Positions 44,951 through 52,464 of a stretch of DNA of 54,003 nt are shown here, piece after piece; position 1 is the first letter of the stretch; each line of letters opens with the position of its first letter. Below the pieces are notes generated by a model. That model searched no databases. It was not told where the DNA came from and was given only the letters and a program-made list of their open reading frames with translations. The translations under genes and the position numbers were made by a program. Source of the DNA: Betaproteobacteria bacterium (GTDB lineage Bacteria; Pseudomonadota; Gammaproteobacteria; Burkholderiales; JAEUOS01); NCBI GenBank assembly GCA_028292405.1, contig JAQGMJ010000065.1, forward strand, positions 1 to 54,003. Direction: 5' to 3'.

Positions 44951-46159
44951 CTAGACCTTCCAGGGGAAAACGGGTTCCGTTTCGGCAAACGTATTCGGCA
45001 ATATCACCTTGATGTCGCCCTTCAATACCTGCAGGGTCAGCGGCGCCGCGCCGGTGTTCTGGCCATTGACGAACTTGGTCGGGCCGTAGGGCATGAAGTG
45101 CTTGTCCCAGGTCGAGCTGGCCAGCGCGTTGATGATGTCCTCGCGCTTGCTGCTCTTCGCGCGCTCGATGGCGTCGGCCAGCAGGTACATGCACTGGTAG
45201 TTGAGGAACACCTCGTAGGTGTAGAACTGCCCGGGCATCGCCTCGACCTTCTTGCGCAGCGCCTGCGCCCGCTTGTCCTTCGGGTTGTACCAGTGGTTGA
45301 CGTCGATCACGCCATTGGCCGCATCGGCGAACTCCTTGACGAACTTGAAGGAAGAAGCCGCGCCGCCCAGCACCGAGAACACCGCCTTCGGCGTCACGTT
45401 CTGCTGCTTCATCGTGCGCAGCAGCAGCGCGTATTCGTTGTAATAGTTCGCCGGAATCACGATGTCCGGGTTGATCGACTTCATTTTCAGCACGATGTTG
45501 TTGAAATCGCGCGTCGGATTGGCGTGCTTGACGATCTCCTTCACCTCGTAGCCCATGCCGGGCAATTGCGAGGCCAGCAGGTTGGCCGTGCCGGTGCCGA
45601 AGAGCGACTCTTCGTGGATGATCATCACGGTTTTCGCGGGCTTGCGCGCCACCGTGTTCATGATGTGCAGGTTGTTGATCGCCGCCTCGGTGGTGATCTT
45701 GTAGCCGGGGCCGAAGCGGAAGGTGTTCTTCAAGCCGCGCGTCACGATCTGGTCGGCCACGCCCACGTCCACCACGTGCGGAATGTTGTATTTCGCCGCC
45801 GCCTGCGTGGTCGCCAGGCAAATCGCCGAGGCATAGGAGCCGACGATCGCCGAAGCCCCCTGCTCGTTCATCTTTTCCACTTCCGCCACGCCCACTTCCG
45901 GCTTGCTCTGCGCGTCGCCCAGCAGCGCAGCCAGCTTGACCCCGCCCATGCTCTTGATGCCGCCGGCGGCGTTGATCTCGTCGAGCGCGATCTGCGCCCC
46001 CAGGCGAGACAGGTTGCCGGAGTACGCCAGCGCCCCGGTGACAGGGTGCAGCACCCCCACCTTGATGGCCGGCGCACCCTGCGCGCGCGCGCCCAGCGGC
46101 AGCGCGGCGGTGGCCGCGAGCGCGGCGGTATTCATCAGGAACTGGCGGCGTTGCGTCAT
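44951..46159 (-). CDS. livK: ABC transporter substrate-binding protein, LivK-like
   Basis: This 402-residue periplasmic receptor has a Tat-like or Sec signal ([26 protein letters not shown]; the RR may mark a twin-arginine signal). Its type 1 binding fold contains IKVGVLHPVTGALAYSGNLSRLGAQIALDEINAAGG, ASAIVGSYASAICLATTQAAAKYNIPHV and KTVMIIHEESLFGTGTANLL. GGGGAG precedes the ATG. It is the second gene of the operon, 43 bp after gntR, and is followed at once by two stem-loops. Ligand unknown; homologues of this branch bind amides, amino acids or aromatic acids. Gene symbol by family. Confidence 0.9.
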   Translation of the reverse strand: MTQRRQFLMNTAALAATAALPLGARAQGAPAIKVGVLHPVTGALAYSGNLSRLGAQIALDEINAAGGIKSMGGVKLAALLGDAQSKPEVGVAEVEKMNEQGASAIVGSYASAICLATTQAAAKYNIPHVVDVGVADQIVTRGLKNTFRFGPGYKITTEAAINNLHIMNTVARKPAKTVMIIHEESLFGTGTANLLASQLPGMGYEVKEIVKHANPTRDFNNIVLKMKSINPDIVIPANYYNEYALLLRTMKQQNVTPKAVFSVLGGAASSFKFVKEFADAANGVIDVNHWYNPKDKRAQALRKKVEAMPGQFYTYEVFLNYQCMYLLADAIERAKSSKREDIINALASSTWDKHFMPYGPTKFVNGQNTGAAPLTLQVLKGDIKVILPNTFAETEPVFPWKV

Positions 46160-46202
46160 GGCATTCTCCCCGGTATCAAAGTCATTGCGTCAAAAAAGCG
46201 GA

Positions 46203-47006
46203 TCAGGATTCGCTCACCCACACCCGCGCGCTATCGCCGCCGCGCTGGTTAGGCTTGCGGGCCTCGCGTGCGAGGGTCATGCGGTATTCGTAACGGTCCG
46301 GCCGGTACAGGCCGCGCAGCAGCTGCACCGCGCGCCCGCGGGTGTCGTACACCACGCGGTTCACCGCCATCAGCGGCGCGCCGAAGCCCACCTCCAGCAG
46401 CGGCGCGGTGGTTGCATCAGCCAGGCGCGCGCTCATCGACTGTTCCGCGCGCGCGACCGCCACGCCGGCTTCCTCCAGCAGCGTCAGCATCGGCTTTTGC
46501 CCCAGCGTCTTCACCGAAAAGCCCTGCGCCAGCGCCTCCGGCACAAAGGTGGTGGTGAGCGAAATCGGCCCGGCTTCCACGCTGCGGATGCGCACCGTCT
46601 TCAGCACCTGCGCGCCGGCGGAGAGCCCCAGGTGCAGCACCACGTCGTCCGGCGCCGTCTGGCGCTCCATCGACACCACCTTCACCGTGGTCTTCAGCGT
46701 CATGCTCACCAGGTTGTCCAGCAGGCCGCTGCCGTCCGTCCCGGGCCCGCCCGGCCGCACCCGCGAAAACGAACCGCGCCCGCGCGAGCGCTCGATCAGG
46801 CCCTCGCGTACCAGCTCGTCGAGCGCGCGCCGCATGGTCACGCGCGACACCTGGAACCTGTCCGCCAGGTCCAGCTCTCCCGGCAGCGCCTTGTCCGGCG
46901 TGAAGCTCCCCTCCATCAACTGCGCGCGCAGGATGGTGTAGACCTGGTGATACAGCGGCGCTTGCGGGCGGCTGGCCAGGGCGGCGATGGGTGCGCGGTC
47001 GTTCAA
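46203..47006 (-). CDS. GntR-family regulator with UTRA effector domain
   Basis: This 267-residue HutC-type regulator has an N-terminal winged helix (YHQVYTILRAQLMEGSFTPDKALPGELDLADRFQVSRVTMRRALDELVREGLIERSRGRGSF, residues 19-81) and a C-terminal UTRA ligand domain (TLKTTVKVVSMERQ... LMAVNRVVYDTRGRAVQLLRGLYRPDRYEYRMTL). It leads the operon and is read from a promoter whose -35 box lies inside a palindrome, so it likely represses itself and the downstream genes until an intermediate binds. Confidence 0.93.
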   Translation of the reverse strand: MNDRAPIAALASRPQAPLYHQVYTILRAQLMEGSFTPDKALPGELDLADRFQVSRVTMRRALDELVREGLIERSRGRGSFSRVRPGGPGTDGSGLLDNLVSMTLKTTVKVVSMERQTAPDDVVLHLGLSAGAQVLKTVRIRSVEAGPISLTTTFVPEALAQGFSVKTLGQKPMLTLLEEAGVAVARAEQSMSARLADATTAPLLEVGFGAPLMAVNRVVYDTRGRAVQLLRGLYRPDRYEYRMTLAREARKPNQRGGDSARVWVSES

Positions 47007-47048
47007 GGGAAGAAGGGTGGCGATGCAAAACGTGAAAAGCGAACCGGC

Positions 47049-47080
47049 ATCCTAGTGAATGTCCTATTGTCTTGTCAAGA
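47049..47080 (-). promoter_or_regulatory. Promoter and candidate GntR operator of the 15-gene operon
   Basis: On the minus strand, TTGACA (47078-47073), an 18-nt spacer and TAGGAT (47054-47049) form a good promoter. The odd-length palindrome TCTTGTCAAGA (47070-47080) covers the -35 box and resembles the TGT/ACA-type half-sites used by HutC-group regulators. The leader to the gntR start is about 35-40 nt. Confidence 0.65.
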
Positions 47081-47228
47081 ATACATTTATTCGCCCAAGT
47101 CAAACAGACGGCACGCCGAGTTCGTCCATAGAACGCCCGCTCTCGCGCCGCACAACAAGATTTTCGTCGCGCGCCGGCCCAATTCCATATACTACTAATT
47201 AGAACGAAATAACGACAATGGAGACAAG

Positions 47229-48023
47229 ATGGCCGAATTCGTGTTGTACAACGCGCCGCAGTCCACCTGCAGCCAGCGCGTGCGCTTCGCCCTCAACGCC
47301 AAGGGCATCGACTATGAGGAGCGCAAGCTCGACCTGTTTTCCGGCGAGCAGCTCAAGCCCGAATACCTGAAAATCAACCCCAACGGCGTGGTGCCGGCGC
47401 TGCTCCACCAGGGCCGCGAAGTCCTCGACTCCGCCGTCATCCTCGAATACCTCGACGAGGTAGTCGGAGCAACGCGCGGCGATGGCGTCTCCTTCACCCC
47501 GCAAGACCCTGTGCTGCGCGCCCGCATGCGCTGGATGATGCGCTACATCGACGAAATCCCCGCGCCCGCCATTCGCGTGCCCTCCTACAACCTCGCCTTC
47601 CTGCCGCACTTCCAGGCGATGAGCGAAGAGGAATTTCTTGCGCTGGCCAACTCCAAACCCCTGCGCAAGGAATTCCTGCTCACCATGGGCCGCACCGGCT
47701 TTCCGAAAGCCGAAATGGACGCCGCGATGGACCGCCTGGACCGCTCCGTCGTCCGCATGAACCAATGGATCACCCAAAGCGGCGGCCCCTGGCTGATGGG
47801 CAAAAACATCACCCTGGCCGACATCGCCATCATGCCGGTGATCGTGCGCATGGACGACATCAACCTCCACGCCAGCTGGGCCGACAAGCCCGCCGTCGCC
47901 CGCTGGTTCGACGAACTGCGCGCACAGCCCGCTTTCAAGCCGACCTATTACTTCGGATCGCTGCTCACCGAAAAATATCCCCACCTCGCCTCCTTGCGCA
48001 CCCAGCGCGGGGCGGCCGCATGA
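47229..48023 (+). CDS. Glutathione S-transferase, LigF/beta-etherase-like
   Basis: This 264-residue protein has an N-terminal thioredoxin-fold GST domain (FVLYNAPQSTCSQRVRFALNAKGIDYE, INPNGVVPALLHQGREVLDSAVILEYL) and a longer-than-usual C-terminal helical domain. The latter reads MSEEEFLALANSKPLRKEF, GRTGFPKAEMDAAMDRLDRSV and ITLADIAIMPVIVRM. The M-S-x-E-E-F and x-GFP-x-E-M segments resemble LigF-type beta-etherases that open aryl ethers with glutathione. An upstream TATACT (47188-47193) is a possible -10. Its stop overlaps the following Bug start (ATGA). Etherase activity is inference; thioether-forming or dehalogenating roles remain possible. Confidence 0.85.
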   Translation: MAEFVLYNAPQSTCSQRVRFALNAKGIDYEERKLDLFSGEQLKPEYLKINPNGVVPALLHQGREVLDSAVILEYLDEVVGATRGDGVSFTPQDPVLRARMRWMMRYIDEIPAPAIRVPSYNLAFLPHFQAMSEEEFLALANSKPLRKEFLLTMGRTGFPKAEMDAAMDRLDRSVVRMNQWITQSGGPWLMGKNITLADIAIMPVIVRMDDINLHASWADKPAVARWFDELRAQPAFKPTYYFGSLLTEKYPHLASLRTQRGAAA

Positions 48024-48982
48024 TGCGGCGCGCCTGGTTTGCCGCGCTCTTCCTGCTGTGCAGCGGCGCCGCCCTCGCGCAAGGCGCGTGGCCAGCCAAG
48101 CCGGTACGCCTGGTCGTCCCCTTCACCCCCGGCAGTGCCAGCGACATCCTCGCCCGCACCGTCGGCGACAAGCTCGCCGCCGCCCTCGGCCAGCCGGTGC
48201 TGATCGAAAACCGCGCCGGCGCCGGCGGCGTGGTCGGTACCGGCGTCGTCGCCAAGGCCGAGCCGGACGGCTACACCCTCGTGGTGGTCTCCGCCGGCCA
48301 CGTCGTCAACCCGCTGATGTACGCCAACCTGCCCTACGACGCGCTGGCCGACTTCGCCGGCGTCATGCCCCTGGGCAGCCTGCCCAGCGTGCTTACCGTG
48401 TCGCCCGCCCTCGGCGTGAAAACGGTGCATGAACTGGTCGCGTTGGCCAAGTCCAGGCCCGGCGTCCTCAACTACGCTTCCGGTGGCACCGGCAGCGCCT
48501 CCCACGTCAATGCCGAAAAATTCCGAATCGCCACCGGCATCGACGTGGTCCACGTGCCGCTCAAGGGCGCGCCCGACATGGTGGTCGAAACCATCGGCGG
48601 GCGCACCCAGTTCGGCTTCGAGCCGATCAGCGCCGCCCTGCCGGCCATCCGCGACGGAAAGCTGGTTGCGCTCGCCGTCTCCTCGCCCGCGCGGGCGGCC
48701 ACGCTGCCCGACACGCCGACCATCGCCGAAGCCGGTGTCCCGGCCGCCGAATTCAACTTCTGGATCGGCTTGCTGGCGCCGGCGAAAACGCCGAAGGAGG
48801 TCGTCGCGCGCCTGAACGCCGAGTTGCGCAAGGTCGTGCAAATGCCTGACGTCAAACTGCGCCTGGCCGGCCTCGGCGCCGAGCCTTATGTGCTGAGCCC
48901 GCAGGAGTTCGACGCCATGATGCGCGCTGAATTCGCCGCCTTGCGCCGCGTCATCAAAACCACCGGCGAAGGGCCGAAGTAA
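48020..48982 (+). CDS. Bug-family (TctC) periplasmic receptor, coupled to the GST gene
   Basis: This 320-residue exported protein (signal to about residue 21, ALAQ) has WPAKPVRLVVPFTPGSASDI, IENRAGAGGVVGTGVVA, EPDGYTLVVV, HVPLKGAPDMVVETIGG and GKLVALAVSSPARA. PFTPGSASD replaces the usual PFPPGGxTD. The ATG overlaps the GST stop, so the two are co-translated, implying that the receptor and the glutathione-dependent enzyme serve the same compound. No transporter partner genes are present. Confidence 0.9.
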   Translation: MMRRAWFAALFLLCSGAALAQGAWPAKPVRLVVPFTPGSASDILARTVGDKLAAALGQPVLIENRAGAGGVVGTGVVAKAEPDGYTLVVVSAGHVVNPLMYANLPYDALADFAGVMPLGSLPSVLTVSPALGVKTVHELVALAKSRPGVLNYASGGTGSASHVNAEKFRIATGIDVVHVPLKGAPDMVVETIGGRTQFGFEPISAALPAIRDGKLVALAVSSPARAATLPDTPTIAEAGVPAAEFNFWIGLLAPAKTPKEVVARLNAELRKVVQMPDVKLRLAGLGAEPYVLSPQEFDAMMRAEFAALRRVIKTTGEGPK

Positions 48983-49490
48983 ACGCCCGGTGCAGGTACC
49001 CGGCTCCCGCCGCCGCGAAAGCGCGCCGCGCTCAATCGCGCGGTAGCGTCAATCAAACCGCGCTTTCGCGATACGAAACCCTTATAAATCGAAAAAGCGG
49101 AAGCCGCCATTCCAGGCGCTTTCGCGCCCTTATGCGCAAGCGCGGTGCCCGCTTTTGTCTCCCGTACGCGGCGCCGTGCCGGTTTTCCGCTCGCGGCGCG
49201 GGCTGCCCGGCGGCAGAGCCGCTGCGCCCGACATCGGTTGACGCCCGCCGCCTGATCGGTGACACTTTTTGCACAGCACCGCCGCGCCAGAAGAATCGCG
49301 GGCTGCCGAAGGTCAAAGCAGTTCAAGCCCCGGGGACAAAATGAAGGTCTGCCTTTTGCGCTGGCTTCATCGCCCTTACGCCACCGCGCTTGTGCCGCGC
49401 TTTTGTCCTGCCTGCCTCCGCCATCCCCTATAAGCACGGCCCACGCCGCCGCGCGCAGTCACCATCACTCCACCGCAAGGAAGCAACAGA
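48983..49490. other. 508-bp gap without a supported gene
   Basis: Several short frames are open (for example 49132-49344, plus strand), but they are Arg/Pro-rich, lack ribosome binding sites and overlap each other, as expected in GC-rich non-coding DNA. Imperfect repeats of a CGCTTTCGCG-like motif occur at about 49063-49072 and 49119-49127. AAGGA at about 49478-49482 is the ribosome binding site for the next gene. No promoter or RNA gene was recognised. Confidence 0.45.
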
Positions 49491-51233
49491 ATGAGCCAGA
49501 CCAAAGAAGAGACCCGCGACAACATGCGCATCACCTGGGACCAGGCCATTACCATGGACGACGGTCTGGTGCTGCGCGCCGACATTTTTCGCCCCGTGGC
49601 CGAAGGCAAATACCCGGTGCTGCTCAGCTATGGCCCCTACGGCAAGGGCGTGGCCTTCCAGGAAGGCTACAAGACCGCCTGGGACATCATGGTGAAGGAA
49701 TTCCCGGATGCGGTCGCGGGCACCTCCAACCTCTACGCCAACTGGGAAGTCGCCGACCCGGAGAAGTGGATTCCGCACGGCTACATCTGCATCCGCATCG
49801 ACTCGCGCGGTGCCGGCCGCTCGCCCGGCTACCTGCAGCACAACAACGCGCGTGAAACCAAGGACATCCACGACTGCATCGAATGGGCCGCCGCCCAGCC
49901 CTGGTGCACCGGCAAGGTCGGGATGAACGGTATTTCGTACTACGGCAGCAACCAGTGGCGCGCCGCCGCCACCCAGCCGCCGCACCTTGCCGCCATCTGC
50001 GTCTGGGAAGGCTGGGTCGATTGCTACCGCGACTCCGCGCGCCACGGCGGCATCGCCTGCTCTTTCCGCAAGAACTGGCAGGACATGCAAGTCAAAACCG
50101 TGCAGCACGGCGTCGGCGAGCGCGGCAAGAAAAGCCCGATCACCGGCGAACTCGCCTGCGGCCCCGAGACCCTCTCCGAGGCCGAACTGGTCGCCAACCG
50201 CGAAAACATGTGGGGCGCCTTTCTCGAGCGTCCGCTGGATGGCGACTACTACCGCGAACGCACCGCCGACCTCTCCAAGGTAAAGGTTCCCCTGCTCTCC
50301 GCCGCCAACTGGGGCGGCCAGGGCCTGCACCCGCGCGGCAATTTCGAAGGCTACGTCAACGCCGCCTCTGAACAGAAATGGCTGGAAGCCCACGGCGGCT
50401 CGCACTGGTCGCCCTTCTACACCGACTACGGCGTCGGCCTGCAAAAGAAATTCTTCGACTATTTCCTCAAGGGCGAGAAGAACGGCTGGGACAAGCAGCC
50501 CAAGGTCTACCTGCAGATCCGCCACCCCGGCGAGAAGTTCGTGCCGCGTGCCGAAAACGAATGGCCGTTGGCGCGCACCCAGTGGACGCGCATGCACGTG
50601 GATATCGCTGGAAAAAGCCTGTCACCCGAAGCCACCGGGTCTAGTCACGCGGTCACCTTCGACATGATGGGCACCGGCGTCAATTTCTCCACCCCGCCGC
50701 TGAAAGAGCCGATGGAAATCACCGGCCCGATCGCGCTCAAGGCCTTCGTTTCCTCCTCCACCGCGGACGCCGACATCTTCGCCATCGTGCGCGTGTTCGA
50801 CCCGCAGGGGAAGGAAGTGTTGTTCTACGGTGCGCTCGACCCGAAGACGCCGATCGCCCAGGGCTGGTTGCGCGCCTCGCAGCGAAAGCTCGATACCAAG
50901 AAGTCGCTGCCGTATCGCCCGTATCACGCGCACGATGAAAAGCAGCCGCTGGAACCCGGCAAGGTCTACGAGCTCGACATCGAAATCTGGCCGACCTGCA
51001 TCGTCGTCCCTGCCGGCCACACCGTCATGCTCTCCATCCGTGGCTGCGACTACGAGCACGACGGCGACGCCGCCGTATTGTCGAACATGAAGAACCCGAT
51101 GAAAGGCTGCGGCCCTTTCGTGCACGACGACGAAGCGGACCGTCCGCCTTCCGTCTTCGGCGGCAAGCTCACTCTGCATGCCGGCCCGGGGCAGGATACC
51201 TTCGTGTTGCTGCCGGTCATCCCGGCGAAGTAA
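49491..51233 (+). CDS. CocE/NonD-family serine hydrolase
   Basis: This 580-residue protein without a signal peptide has the X-Pro-dipeptidyl-peptidase/CocE arrangement. An alpha/beta-hydrolase domain has MDDGLVLRADIFRP, GYICIRIDSRGAGRSPG and the nucleophile elbow GMNGISYYG (Ser149), with candidate acid and His in the PLLSAANWGGQGLHPRGNF and HGGSHWSPF regions. A C-terminal jelly-roll domain has SSSTADADIFAIVRVFDPQG and PAGHTVMLSIRGCDYEHD. It should cleave esters or acyl bonds in the cytoplasm. AAGGA precedes the ATG. A Bug gene follows after 112 bp on the same strand. Confidence 0.88.
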   Translation: MSQTKEETRDNMRITWDQAITMDDGLVLRADIFRPVAEGKYPVLLSYGPYGKGVAFQEGYKTAWDIMVKEFPDAVAGTSNLYANWEVADPEKWIPHGYICIRIDSRGAGRSPGYLQHNNARETKDIHDCIEWAAAQPWCTGKVGMNGISYYGSNQWRAAATQPPHLAAICVWEGWVDCYRDSARHGGIACSFRKNWQDMQVKTVQHGVGERGKKSPITGELACGPETLSEAELVANRENMWGAFLERPLDGDYYRERTADLSKVKVPLLSAANWGGQGLHPRGNFEGYVNAASEQKWLEAHGGSHWSPFYTDYGVGLQKKFFDYFLKGEKNGWDKQPKVYLQIRHPGEKFVPRAENEWPLARTQWTRMHVDIAGKSLSPEATGSSHAVTFDMMGTGVNFSTPPLKEPMEITGPIALKAFVSSSTADADIFAIVRVFDPQGKEVLFYGALDPKTPIAQGWLRASQRKLDTKKSLPYRPYHAHDEKQPLEPGKVYELDIEIWPTCIVVPAGHTVMLSIRGCDYEHDGDAAVLSNMKNPMKGCGPFVHDDEADRPPSVFGGKLTLHAGPGQDTFVLLPVIPAK

Positions 51234-51345
51234 GCATGTAACACCGCATTACCCGCGGCCGGTGGAGAGACAAACGCCGGCCGCGCGCATCGATATTTGA
51301 ATCAGCAGTTTCGCCCGCAATCCAACGTAGTGAGGAGTGGCAGAG

Positions 51346-52314
51346 ATGAGATTCAGAGCAGTTGCATTCGCCGCCGCAGTGTTCAGCCTGTGCGCGCCGC
51401 AATTCGTATTCGGCCAGGCCTGGCCCAACAAGCCGATCCGCGTGATCGTACCTTTCCCGCCCGGCAATACCACCGACATCATGACCCGCCTGGCCGCACC
51501 CATCGTCTCCGAGCGCATCGGCCAGCAACTGGTGGTCGACAACCGCCCCGGCGCCTCCGGCATGCTCGGCACCGACATGATCGCCAAGGCAGCGCCCGAC
51601 GGCTACACCATCGGCACCGGCCAGGGCGGCCCGCTCACCACCCTGCCGCACACCAGCAGGACCATTCCCTACGACCCGTTAAAAGACTTCGCGCCCATCG
51701 CCTTGTCCACCACCAACTACCTCGGCATCGTCGCCAGCCCCACCGCGCCCTTCAAGACCCTGCCCGAGATGATCACCTATGCCAAGGCGAATCCCGGCAA
51801 GCTCACGGTGGGCACCAACGGCGAAGGCGGCTTTCCGCATCTCGCCTTCGAACACCTGCGGATGATGGGCAAGTTCACCTTCGCCCACATCCCCTACAAA
51901 GGTTCGGCGCAGATTTCCACCGACTTGATCGGCGGCCAGGTGATGGCCGGCATTGACGGCATCTCCGGCATCACCCCGCACATCCGCTCCGGGCGCATCA
52001 CCCTCCTGGCCATTACCAACAAGACCCGCGTCGCCCCCTGGCTGGACACGCCCACCGCCAACGAAACCGTGCCCGGCTACGACTCCGGCGGCTGGTTCGG
52101 CTACGTCGCCCCCGCCGGCACCCCGCCGGCGATCGTCAAGCGCCTGAACGAGGAACTGAATCGCGCCATGCGCCAGCCCGACGTGCAGGAAAAGCTGGCC
52201 GCCGCCGGCCTGATCGTGATGAACGAGTCGCCGGAGTATTTCGCCGAGGCGATCAAGAGCGACTACGCCAAGTACGGCAAACTGGTGAAGGACATCGGGT
52301 ACAAGCCTCAATGA
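51346..52314 (+). CDS. Bug-family (TctC) periplasmic receptor, last copy
   Basis: This 322-residue exported protein (signal to about residue 24, VFGQ) has WPNKPIRVIVPFPPGNTTDI, VDNRPGASGMLGTDMIA, APDGYTIGTG, HIPYKGSAQISTDLIGGQ and GRITLLAITNKTRV. The ATG at 51346 follows AGGAG (51332-51336) at 9-nt spacing; an in-frame GTG at 51337 is less likely. It follows the CocE-like gene and probably shares its operon. A strong stem-loop begins one base after the stop codon. Confidence 0.9.
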   Translation: MRFRAVAFAAAVFSLCAPQFVFGQAWPNKPIRVIVPFPPGNTTDIMTRLAAPIVSERIGQQLVVDNRPGASGMLGTDMIAKAAPDGYTIGTGQGGPLTTLPHTSRTIPYDPLKDFAPIALSTTNYLGIVASPTAPFKTLPEMITYAKANPGKLTVGTNGEGGFPHLAFEHLRMMGKFTFAHIPYKGSAQISTDLIGGQVMAGIDGISGITPHIRSGRITLLAITNKTRVAPWLDTPTANETVPGYDSGGWFGYVAPAGTPPAIVKRLNEELNRAMRQPDVQEKLAAAGLIVMNESPEYFAEAIKSDYAKYGKLVKDIGYKPQ

Positions 52315-52315
52315 G

Positions 52316-52345
52316 CAGACAAAAGTAAACCCCTACTTTTGTCTG
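52316..52345 (+). repeat. Perfect 12-bp stem-loop directly after the Bug stop
   Basis: CAGACAAAAGTA (52316-52327) pairs with TACTTTTGTCTG (52334-52345) around AACCCC. The sense-strand core AAAAGTAAACCCCTACTT matches the stem after livK except for one loop base and flanking bases. No U-tract follows, so an mRNA-stabilising or processing element is likelier than a terminator. Confidence 0.75.
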
Positions 52346-52419
52346 GTTCTGATTTGTATGAAATCGCTGGCGGAGCCAGACGATTTCACTGATTTCAAAG
52401 ACTACAAAAAATCTGAACC
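52345..52419 (+). repeat. Long nested inverted repeat ahead of the last hydrolase gene
   Basis: GGTTCTGATTTGTA (52345-52358) can pair with TACAAAAAATCTGAACC (52403-52419) with small bulges. Inside it GAAATCG and TGGC (52360-52370) pair with GCCA and CGATTTC (52375-52387). Low GC compared with the neighbourhood. It ends about 45 nt before the GTG start and could be a structured leader or a small mobile repeat. Confidence 0.55.
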
Positions 52420-52464
52420 GTCACATTGCGCGCGGATGAGGGCGCAATATTTTTGGAGTATGCC

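Noticed and set aside
49132..49344. Possible 70-residue protein in the gap before the CocE-like gene
   Set aside because: Arg/Pro-rich composition, no ribosome binding site, overlapping alternative frames; no support as a gene.
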